Assembly: GCA_964057225.1 (NCBI GenBank)
Contig: OZ059898.1
Coordinates: forward strand, 2,728,001-2,792,000
Reading direction: 5' to 3'
DNA from: Auanema rhodensis
Lineage: Eukaryota; Nematoda; Chromadorea; Rhabditida; Rhabditidae
Length of the DNA stretch: 64,000 nt
Of the stretch, positions 1 through 10,180 are shown one piece after another. The translations under genes were made by a program, and so were the position numbers. How positions within the stretch are numbered: position 1 is the first letter of the stretch; every line of letters begins with the position of its first letter. The notes under the pieces are model-generated. The model had not been told where the DNA came from. It ran no database searches and saw only the letters and a list, made by a program, of their open reading frames with translations.

Positions 1-44
1 CGATCTGTGTTATCAGATTTGCGCTAGCTTAAAAATGCACCGAG

Positions 45-75
45 ATATCAACTGATATAAGTTCACACTTATATC
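45..75. other. paired overlapping dyads, 9-bp hairpin
   Basis: GATATAAGT (54-62) and ACTTATATC (67-75) form a perfect 9-bp stem with loop TCAC. The left arm also overlaps a second dyad, ATATCA (45-50) with TGATAT (53-58), which has a 2-base spacer. The two foldings share bases 54-58, so they exclude each other. The unit is present in essentially every copy. Rare breaks are seen: GATACAAG in copies 151 and 156, TATATGTTC in copy 98, ACATATATC in copy 145 and TTATAACC in copy 143. The role is unknown. Confidence 0.85.
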
Positions 76-177
76 CTCGATTTTCACCCTGAAGAATTAA
101 TTTTTTTGTTGAATAACATTGTCCATCGTCTTTGCCTTGAAAAATGGAATCTAAAAACATCTACTTTTTGCTAAATT

Positions 178-212
178 ATTTTGAAATTTTTCGAAAAAAT
201 TTTTGTCAAAAT
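178..212. other. A/T-rich imperfect dyad around TTCGAA
   Basis: ATTTTGA (178-184) pairs with TCAAAAT (206-212), and AATTTTT (185-191) with AAAAATT (195-201), leaving a 4-base bulge and a 3-base loop. The 12-base palindrome TTTTTCGAAAAA (187-198) lies at the centre. Unlike the other dyads, this one is broken in whole classes of copies: T181C in many copies that begin TTAAC, A197C in copies such as 8, 19, 62 and 66, and T201G in copies 57, 83 and 117. It is therefore a weaker candidate for a maintained structure. Confidence 0.7.
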
Positions 213-225
213 GTTTTTGGAAGCA

Positions 226-253
226 ATGTTGAGTGTACATGGAAACTCAACAT
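226..253. other. conserved 9-bp dyad with alternative pairing
   Basis: ATGTTGAGT (226-234) and ACTCAACAT (245-253) form a perfect 9-bp stem around a 10-base loop, GTACATGGAA. An alternative 6-bp stem pairs AGTGTA (232-237) with TACACT (253-258). The segment from about 202 to 276 is almost unchanged over 182 copies. I saw only a few exceptions: copy 13 (GAGAGTAC), copy 82 (CAATATTG), copy 158 (AACAAACAC), copy 180 (CAATATACAC), and loop changes GGAA to GGGA in copies 52, 54, 122, 124 and 125. A protein-binding site is one explanation; strong homogenisation is another. Confidence 0.85.
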
Positions 254-336
254 ACACTAATGCATCATTTTTCAAACGATCATAACTAATTTTTGTATTA
301 AGCTTTTCTCAATGTAGTATAGTGCATACGATGCGG

Positions 337-387
337 ATTTTTAAGCTGCGTCGATCTGTGTTATCAGATTTGCGCTAGCTTAAAAAT
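337..387. other. inverted repeat spanning the monomer junction
   Basis: ATTTTTAAGCT at 337-347 is the exact reverse complement of AGCTTAAAAAT at 377-387 (monomer positions 26-36 of copy 2). Adding GCG (348-350) and CGC (373-375) gives a 14-bp stem with one bulged T at 376. The 22-base loop (351-372) holds a further 5-bp stem, ATCTG with CAGAT (354-358 and 365-369). The arrangement recurs at nearly every copy junction in the window. It could extrude as a cruciform or fold in a transcript; that is inference. A deletion in copy 53 and G changes in copies 41 and 148 touch one arm. Confidence 0.85.
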
Positions 388-3300
388 GCACCGAGATATC
401 AACTGATATAAGTTCACACTTATATCCTCGATTTTCACCCTGAAGAATTAACTTTTTCGTTGAATAACATTGTCTATCGTCTTTGCCTTGAAAAATGGAA
501 TCTAAAAACATCTACTTTTTGCTAAATTATTCTGAAATTTTTCGAAAAAATTTTTGTCAAAATGTTTTTGGAAGCAATGTTGAGTGTACATGGAAACTCA
601 ACATACACTAATGCATCATTTTTCAAACAATCATAACTAATTTTTGTATTAAGCTTTTCTCGATGTAGTATAGTGCATTCGTTGCGGATTTTTAAGCTGC
701 GTCGATCTGTGTTATCAGATTTGCGCTAGCTTAAAAATGCACCGAGATATCAACTGATATAAGTTCACACTTATATCCTCGATTTTCACCCTGAAGAATT
801 AACTTTTTCGTTGAATAACATTGTCTATCGTCTTTGCCTTGAAAAATGGAATCTAAAAACATCTACTTTTTGGTAAATTATTTTGAAATTTTTCGAAAAA
901 ATTTTTGTCAAAATGTTTTTGGAAGCAATGTTGAGTGTACATGGAAACTCAACATACACTAATGCATCATTTTTCAAACGATCATAACTAATTTTTGTAT
1001 TAAGCTTTTCTCAATGTAGTATAGTGCATACGATGCGGATTTTTAAGCTGCGTCGATCTGTGTTATCAGATTTGCGCTAGCTTAAAAATGCACCGAGATA
1101 TCAACTGATATAAGTTCACACTTATATCCTCGATTTTCATCCTGAAGAATTAATTTTTTCGTTGAATAACATTGTCCATCGTCTTTGCCTTGAAAAATGG
1201 AATCTAAAAACATCTACTTTTTGCTAAATTATTTTGAAATTTTTCGAAAAAATTTTTGTCAAAATGTTTTTGGAAGCAATGTTGAGTGTACATGGAAACT
1301 CAACATACACTAATGCATCATTTTTCAAACGATCATAACTAATTTTTGTATTAAGCTTTTCTCAATGTAGTATAGTGCATACGATGCGGATTTTTAAGCT
1401 GCGTCGATCTGTGTTATCAGATTTGCGCTAGCTTAAAAATGCACCGAGATATCAACTGATATAAGTTCACACTTATATCCTCGATTTTCACCCTGAAGAA
1501 TTAACTTTTTCGTTGAATAACATTGTCTATCGTCTTTGCCTTGAAAAATGGAATCTAAAAACATCTACTTTTTGCTAAATTATTCTGAAATTTTTCGAAA
1601 AAATTTTTGTCAAAATGTTTTTGGAAGCAATGTTGAGTGTACATGGAAACTCAACATACACTAATGCATCATTTTTCAAACAATCATAACTAATTTTTGT
1701 ATTAAGCTTTTCTCAATGTAGTATAGTGCATTCGTTGCGGATTTTTAAGCTGCGTCGATCTGTGTTATCAGATTTGCGCTAGCTTAAAAATGCACCGAGA
1801 TATCAACTGATATAAGTTCACACTTATATCCTCGATTTTCACCCTGAAGAATTAACTTTTTCGTTGAATAACATTGTCTATCGTCTTTGCCTTGAAAAAT
1901 GGAATCTAAAAACATCTACTTTTTGGTAAATTATTTTGAAATTTTTCGAAAAAATTTTTGTCAAAATGTTTTTGGAAGCAATGTTGAGTGTACATGGAAA
2001 CTCAACATACACTAATGCATCATTTTTCAAACGATCATAACTAATTTTTGTATTAAGCTTTTCTCAATGTAGTATAGTGCATTCGATGCGGATTTTTAAG
2101 CTGCGTCGATCTGTGTTATCAGATTTGCGCTAGCTTAAAAATGCACCGAGATATCAACTGATATAAGTTCACACTTATATCCTCGATTTTCACCCTGAAG
2201 AATTAATTTTTTCGTTGAATAACATTGTCCATCGTCTTTGCCTTGAAAAATGGAATCTTAAAACATCTACTTTTTTCTAAATTATTTTGAAATTTTTCGA
2301 AAAAATTTTTGTCAAAATGTTTTTGGAAGCAATGTTGAGTGTACATGGAAACTCAACATACACTAATGCATCATTTTTCAAACGATCATAACTAATTTTT
2401 GTATCAAGTGTTTCTCAATGTAATATAGTGCATTCGATGCGGATTTTTAAGCTGCGTCGATCTGTGTTATCAGATTTGCGCTAGCTTAAAAATGCACCGA
2501 GATATCAACTGATATAAGTTCACACTTATATCCTCGATTTTCACCCTGAAGAATTAATTTTTTCGTTGAATAACATTGTCCATCGTCTTTGCCTTGAAAA
2601 ATGGAATCTAAAAACATCTACTTTTTGCTAAATTATTTTGAAATTTTTCGAAACAATTTTTGTCAAAATGTTTTTGGAAGCAATGTTGAGTGTACATGGA
2701 AACTCAACATACACTAATGCATCATTTTTCAAACGGTCATAACTAATTTTTGTATCAAGCGTTTCTTAATGTAGTATAGTGCATTCGATCCGGATTTTTA
2801 AGCTGCGTCGATCTGTGTTATCAGATTTGCGCTAGCTTAAAAATGCACCGAGATATCAACTGATATAAGTTCACACTTATATCCTCGATTTTCACCCTGA
2901 AGAATTAATTTTTTTTGTTGAATAACATTGTCCATCGTCTTTGCCTTGAAAAATGGAATCTAAAAACATCTACTTTTTGCTAAATTATTTTGAAATTTTT
3001 CGAAAAAATTTTTGTCAAAATGTTTTTGGAAGCAATGTTGAGTGTACATGGAAACTCAACATACACTAATGCATCATTTTTCAAACGATCATAACTAATT
3101 TTTGTATTAAGCTTTTCTCAATGTAGTATAGTGCATACGATGCGGATTTTTAAGCTGCGTCGATCTGTGTTATCAGATTTGCGCTAGCTTAAAAATGCAC
3201 CGAGATATCAACTGATATAAGTTCACACTTATATCCTCGATTTTCACCCTGAAGAATTAACTTTTTCGTTGAATAACATTGTCTATCGTCTTTGCCTTGA

Positions 3301-6300
3301 AAAATGGAATCTAAAAACATCTACTTTTTGCTAAATTATTCTGAAATTTTTCGAAAAAATTTTTGTCAAAATGTTTTTGGAAGCAATGTTGAGTGTACAT
3401 GGAAACTCAACATACACTAATGCATCATTTTTCAAACAATCATAACTAATTTTTGTATTAAGCTTTTCTCAATGTAGTATAGTGCATTCGTTGCGGATTT
3501 TTAAGCTGCGTCGATCTGTGTTATCAGATTTGCGCTAGCTTAAAAATGCACCGAGATATCAACTGATATAAGTTCACACTTATATCCTCGATTTTCACCC
3601 TGAAGAATTAACTTTTTCGTTGAATAACATTGTCTATCGTCTTTGCCTTGAAAAATGGAATCTAAAAACATCTACTTTTTGGTAAATTATTTTGAAATTT
3701 TTCGAAAAAATTTTTGTCAAAATGTTTTTGGAAGCAATGTTGAGTGTACATGGAAACTCAACATACACTAATGCATCATTTTTCAAACAATCATAACTAA
3801 TTTTTGTATTAAGCTTTTCTCAATGTAGTATAGTGCATTCGTTGCGGATTTTTAAGCTGCGTCGATCTGTGTTATCAGATTTGCGCTAGCTTAAAAATGC
3901 ACCGAGATATCAACTGATATAAGTTCACACTTATATCCTCGATTTTCACCCTGAAGAATTAACTTTTTCGTTGAATAACATTGTCTATCGTCTTTGCCTT
4001 GAAAAATGGAATCTAAAAACATCTACTTTTTGGTAAATTATTTTGAAATTTTTCGAAAAAATTTTTGTCAAAATGTTTTTGGAAGCAATGTTGAGTGTAC
4101 ATGGAAACTCAACATACACTAATGCATCATTTTTCAAACGATCATAACTAATTTTTGTATTAAGCTTTTCTCAATGTAGTATAGTGCATACGATGCGGAT
4201 TTTTAAGCTGCGTCGATCTGTGTTATCAGATTTGCGCTAGCTTAAAAATGCACCGAGATATCAACTGATATAAGTTCACACTTATATCCTCGATTTTCAT
4301 CCTGAAGAATTAATTTTTTCGTTGAATAACATTGTCCATCGTCTTTGCCTTGAAAAATGGAATCTAAAAACATCTACTTTTTGCTAAATTATTTTGAAAT
4401 TTTTCGAAAAAATTTTTGTCAAAATGTTTTTGGAAGCAATGTTGAGAGTACATGGAAACTCAACATACACTAATGCATCATTTTTCAAACGATCATAACT
4501 AATTTTTGTATCAAGCGTTTCTTAATGTAGTATAGTGCATTCGTTGCGGATTTTTAAGCTGCGTCGATCTGTGTTATCAGATTTGCGCTAGCTTAAAAAT
4601 GCACCGAGATATCAACTGATATAAGTTCACACTTATATCCTCGATTTTCACCCTGAAGAATTAACTTTTTCGTTGAATAACATTGTCTATCGTCTTTGCC
4701 TTGAAAAATGAAATCTAAAAACATCTACTTTTTGCTAAATTATTTTGAAATTTTTCGAAAAAATTTTTGTCAAAATGTTTTTGGAAGCAATGTTGAGTGT
4801 ACATGGAAACTCAACATACACTAATGCATCATTTTTCAAACAATCATAACTAATTTTTGTATTAAGCTTTTCTCAATGTAGTATAGTGCATTCGTTGCGG
4901 ATTTTTAAGCTGCGTCGATCTGTGTTATCAGATTTGCGCTAGCTTAAAAATGCACCGAGATATCAACTGATATAAGTTCACACTTATATCCTCGATTTTC
5001 ACCCTGAAGAATTAACTTTTTCGTTGAATAACATTGTCTATCGTCTTTGCCTTGAAAAATGGAATCTAAAAACATCTACTTTTTGGTAAATTATTTTGAA
5101 ATTTTTCGAAAAAATTTTTGTCAAAATGTTTTTGGAAGCAATGTTGAGTGTACATGGAAACTCAACATACACTAATGCATCATTTTTCAAACGATCATAA
5201 CTAATTTTTGTATTAAGCTTTTCTCAATGTAGTATAGTGCATACGATGCGGATTTTTAAGCTGCGTCGATCTGTGTTATCAGATTTGCGCTAGCTTAAAA
5301 ACGCACCGAGATATCAACTGATATAAGTTCACACTTATATCCTCGATTTTCATCCTGAAGAATTAATTTTTTCGTTGAATAACATTGTCCATCGTCTTTG
5401 CCTTGAAAAATGGAATCTAAAAACATCTACTTTTTGCTAAATTATTTTGAAATTTTTCGAAAAAATTTTTGTCAAAATGTTTTTGGAAGCAATGTTGAGT
5501 GTACATGGAAACTCAACATACACTAATGCATCATTTTTCAAACGATCATAACTAATTTTTGTATTAAGCTTTTCTCAATGTAGTATAGTGCATACGATGC
5601 GGATTTTTAAGCTGCGTCGATCTGTGTTATCAGATTTGCGCTAGCTTAAAAATGCACCGAGATATCAACTGATATAAGTTCACACTTATATCCTCGATTT
5701 TCACCCTGAAGAATTAACTTTTTCGTTGAATAACATTGTCTATCGTCTTTGCCTTGAAAAATGGAATCTAAAAACATCTACTTTTTGGTAAATTATTTTG
5801 AAATTTTTCGAAAAAATTTTTGTCAAAATGTTTTTGGAAGCAATGTTGAGTGTACATGGAAACTCAACATACACTAATGCATCATTTTTCAAACGATCAT
5901 AACTAATTTTTGTATTAAGCTTTTCTCAATGTAGTATAGTGCATTCGATGCGGATTTTTAAGCTGCGTCGATCTGTGTTATCAGATTTGCGCTAGCTTAA
6001 AAATGCACCGAGATATCAACTGATATAAGTTCACACTTATATCCTCGATTTTCACCCTGAAGAATTAATTTTTTCGTTGAATAACATTGTCCATCGTCTT
6101 TGCCTTGAAAAATGGAATCTTAAAACATCTACTTTTTTCTAAATTATTTTGAAATTTTTCGAAAAAATTTTTGTCAAAATGTTTTTGGAAGCAATGTTGA
6201 GTGTACATGGAAACTCAACATACACTAATGCATCATTTTTCAAACGATCATAACTAATTTTTGTATCAAGTGTTTCTCAATGTAATATAGTGCATTCGAT

Positions 6301-6670
6301 GCGGATTTTTAAGCTGCGTCGATCTGTGTTATCAGATTTGCGCTAGCTTAAAAATGCACCGAGATATCAACTGATATAAGTTCACACTTATATCCTCGAT
6401 TTTCACCCTGAAGAATTAATTTTTTCGTTGAATAACATTGTCCATCGTCTTTGCCTTGAAAAATGGAATCTAAAAACATCTACTTTTTGCTAAATTATTT
6501 TGAAATTTTTCGAAACAATTTTTGTCAAAATGTTTTTGGAAGCAATGTTGAGTGTACATGGAAACTCAACATACACTAATGCATCATTTTTCAAACGGTC
6601 ATAACTAATTTTTGTATCAAGCGTTTCTTAATGTAGTATAGTGCATTCGATCCGGATTTTTAAGCTGCGT

Positions 6671-7723
6671 CGATCTGTGTTATCAGATTTGCGCTAGCTT
6701 AAAAATGCACCGAGATATCAACTGATATAAGTTCACACTTATATCCTCGATTTTCACCCTGAAGAATTAATTTTTTTGTTGAATAACATTGTCCATCGTC
6801 TTTGCCTTGAAAAATGGAATCTAAAAACATCTACTTTTTGCTAAATTATTTTGAAATTTTTCGAAAAAATTTTTGTCAAAATGTTTTTGGAAGCAATGTT
6901 GAGTGTACATGGAAACTCAACATACACTAATGCATCATTTTTCAAACGATCATAACTAATTTTTGTATTAAGCTTTTCTCAATGTAGTATAGTGCATACG
7001 ATGCGGATTTTTAAGCTGCGTCGATCTGTGTTATCAGATTTGCGCTAGCTTAAAAATGCACCGAGATATCAACTGATATAAGTTCACACTTATATCCTCG
7101 ATTTTCACCCTGAAGAATTAACTTTTTCGTTGAATAACATTGTCTATCGTCTTTGCCTTGAAAAATGGAATCTAAAAACATCTACTTTTTGCTAAATTAT
7201 TCTGAAATTTTTCGAAAAAATTTTTGTCAAAATGTTTTTGGAAGCAATGTTGAGTGTACATGGAAACTCAACATACACTAATGCATCATTTTTCAAACAA
7301 TCATAACTAATTTTTGTATTAAGCTTTTCTCGATGTAGTATAGTGCATTCGTTGCGGATTTTTAAGCTGCGTCGATCTGTGTTATCAGATTTGCGCTAGC
7401 TTAAAAATGCACCGAGATATCAACTGATATAAGTTCACACTTATATCCTCGATTTTCACCCTGAAGAATTAACTTTTTCGTTGAATAACATTGTCTATCG
7501 TCTTTGCCTTGAAAAATGGAATCTAAAAACATCTACTTTTTGGTAAATTATTTTGAAATTTTTCGAAAAAATTTTTGTCAAAATGTTTTTGGAAGCAATG
7601 TTGAGTGTACATGGAAACTCAACATACACTAATGCATCATTTTTCAAACGATCATAACTAATTTTTGTATTAAGCTTTTCTCAATGTAGTATAGTGCATA
7701 CGATGCGGATTTTTAAGCTGCGT
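6671..7723 (+). repeat. duplicate of the first three copies
   Basis: Copies 20-22 repeat copies 1-3 type for type. Both sets start with the T107 copy ending in ATACGATGCGG and continue with the C181 copy carrying the otherwise unseen TCTCGATGTAG. The third copy in each set has TTTTTGGTAAATT and ends in ATACGATGCGG. The shared private G shows common descent of the block. The two sets diverge again from copy 4 versus copy 23. Confidence 0.8.
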
Positions 7724-10180
7724 CGATCTGTGTTATCAGATTTGCGCTAGCTTAAAAATGCACCGAGATATCAACTGATATAAGTTCACACTTATATCCT
7801 CGATTTTCATCCTGAAGAATTAACTTTTTCGTTGAATAACATTGTCTATCGTCTTTGCCTTGAAAAATGGAATCTAAAAACATCTACTTTTTGGTAAATT
7901 ATTTTGAAATTTTTCGAAAAAATTTTTGTCAAAATGTTTTTGGAAGCAATGTTGAGTGTACATGGAAACTCAACATACACTAATGCATCATTTTTCAAAC
8001 GGTCATAACTAATTTTTGTATCAAGCGTTTCTTAATGTAGTATAGTGCATTCGATCCGGATTTTTAAGCTGCGTCGATCTGTGTTATCAGATTTGCGCTA
8101 GCTTAAAAATGCACCGAGATATCAACTGATATAAGTTCACACTTATATCCTCGATTTTCACCCTGAAGAATTAACTTTTTCGTTGAATAACATTGTCTAT
8201 CGTCTTTGCCTTGAAAAATGGAATCTAAAAACATCTACTTTTTGGTAAATTATTTTGAAATTTTTCGAAAAAATTTTTGTCAAAATGTTTTTGGAAGCAA
8301 TGTTGAGTGTACATGGAAACTCAACATACACTAATGCATCATTTTTCAAACAATCATAACTAATTTTTGTATTAAGCTTTTCTCAATGTAGTATAGTGCA
8401 TTCGTTGCGGATTTTTAAGCTGCGTCGATCTGTGTTATCAGATTTGCGCTAGCTTAAAAATGCACCGAGATATCAACTGATATAAGTTCACACTTATATC
8501 CTCGATTTTCACCCTGAAGAATTAACTTTTTCGTTGAATAACATTGTCTATCGTCTTTGCCTTGAAAAATGGAATCTAAAAACATCTACTTTTTGGTAAA
8601 TTATTTTGAAATTTTTCGAAAAAATTTTTGTCAAAATGTTTTTGGAAGCAATGTTGAGTGTACATGGAAACTCAACATACACTAATGCATCATTTTTCAA
8701 ACGATCATAACTAATTTTTGTATCAAGTGTTTCTCAATGTAATATAGTGCATTCGATGCGGATTTTTAAGCTGCGTCGATCTGTGTTATCAGATTTGCGC
8801 TAGCTTAAAAATGCACCGAGATATCAACTGATATAAGTTCACACTTATATCCTCGATTTTCACCCTGAAGAATTAATTTTTTCGTTGAATAACATTGTCC
8901 ATCGTCTTTGCCTTGAAAAATGGAATCTTAAAACATCTAATTTGTGCTAAATTATTTTGAAATTTTTCGAAAAAATTTTTGTCAAAATGTTTTTGGAAGC
9001 AATGTTGAGTGTACATGGAAACTCAACATACACTAATGCATCATTTTTCAAACGATCATAACTAATTTTTGTATCAAGTGTTTTTCAATGTAGTATAGTG
9101 CATTCGATGCGGATTTTCAAGCTGCGTCGATCTGTGTTATCAGATTTGCGCTAGCTTAAAAATGCACCGAGATATCAACTGATATAAGTTCACACTTATA
9201 TCCTCGATTTTCATCCTGAAGAATTAATTTTTTCGTTGAATAACATTGTCCATCGTCTTTGCCTTGAAAAATGGAATCTAAAAACATCTACTTTTTGCTA
9301 AATTATTTTGAAATTTTTCGAAAAAATTTTTGTCAAAATGTTTTTGGAAGCAATGTTGAGTGTACATGGAAACTCAACATACACTAATGCATCATTTTTC
9401 AAACGATCATAACTAATTTTTGTATCAAGTGTTTCTCAATGTAATATAGTGCATTCGATGCGGATTTTTAAGCTGCGTCGATCTGTGTTATCAGATTTGC
9501 GCTAGCTTAAAAATGCACCGAGATATCAACTGATATAAGTTCACACTTATATCCTCGATTTTCACCCTGAAGAATTAATTTTTTCGTTGAATAACATTGT
9601 CCATCGTCTTTGCCTTGAAAAATGGAATCTTAAAACATCTAATTTTTGCTAAATTATTTTGAAATTTTTCGAAAAAATTTTTGTCAAAATGTTTTTGGAA
9701 GCAATGTTGAGTGTACATGGAAACTCAACATACACTAATGCATCATTTTTCAAACGATCATAACTAATTTTTGTATCAAGTGTTTCTCAATGTAATATAG
9801 TGCATTCGATGCGGATTTTTAAGCTGCGTCGATCTGTGTTATCAGATTTGCGCTAGCTTAAAAATGCACCGAGATATCAACTGATATAAGTTCACACTTA
9901 TATCCTCGATTTTCACCCTGAAGAATTAATTTTTTCGTCGAATAACATTGTCCATCGTCTTTGCCTTGAAAAATGGAATCTAAAAACATCTACTTTTTGC
10001 TAAATTATTTTGAAATTTTTCGAAAAAATTTTTGTCAAAATGTTTTTGGAAGCAATGTTGAGTGTACATGGAAACTCAACATACACTAATGCATCATTTT
10101 TCTAACGATCATAACTAATTTTTGTATTAAGCTTTTCTCAATGTAGTATAGTGCATTCGATGCGGATTTTTAAGCTGCGT

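Larger units (their letters stand above)
1..351 (+). repeat. exemplar satellite monomer (copy 1)
   Basis: This copy is a reference for monomer coordinates because its offset is zero. In order it holds a GCTAGC palindrome (23-28), a GATATC palindrome (44-49), a hairpin-capable dyad (45-75), a T run (101-107), A and T tracts (140-218), the TTTTTCGAAAAA palindrome (187-198), a dyad at 226-253, an ATGCAT palindrome (260-265) and the right arm region of the junction dyad (337-351). This copy has T at 107, where most copies have C, and ACGATGCGG at 328-336. The start point is arbitrary for a tandem repeat; the biological phase is unknown. Length is close to two 175-bp nucleosome repeats, though I find no internal half-length duplication. 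Confidence 0.95.
1..8776 (+). repeat. array segment A: copies 1-25
   Basis: This segment is rich in copies with TTAAC at 98-102 and GTCTATC at 121-127, and with either GCATACGATGCGG or GCATTCGTTGCGG near the 3' end. Copies 1-3 match copies 20-22, including a private G at 662 and 7332, a 19-copy spacing (6670 bases including the inserted T in copy 9). Copies 6-8 match 17-19, an 11-copy spacing. Copy 4 and copies 13, 16 and 23 carry CATCCTG instead of CACCCTG. No gene is present. Confidence 0.85.

Noticed and set aside
54-62. TATA-like promoter GATATAAG in each copy.
   Set aside because: The sequence is explained by the 54-75 inverted repeat and is expected by chance at this A/T content; no initiator or downstream gene supports it.
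325-333. RNA polymerase III B-box-like sequence ATTCGATGC, with T runs that could terminate transcription.
   Set aside because: It matches eight of nine positions but lacks the leading G, and I found no convincing A box at the right distance. T runs are everywhere in this A/T-rich repeat.
325-342. CENP-B box around CATTCGATGCGG.
   Set aside because: The 17-base box needs TTCG, a central A and CGGG. TTCG is present but the A and CGGG are not. The other TTCG sites, including TTCGTTGAATA at 106-116, also lack CGGG.
1-351. Possible origin of the monomer as a dimer of a 175-bp repeat.
   Set aside because: By eye, the two halves show no consistent alignment; only short A/T-rich words and the inverted junction arms are shared.
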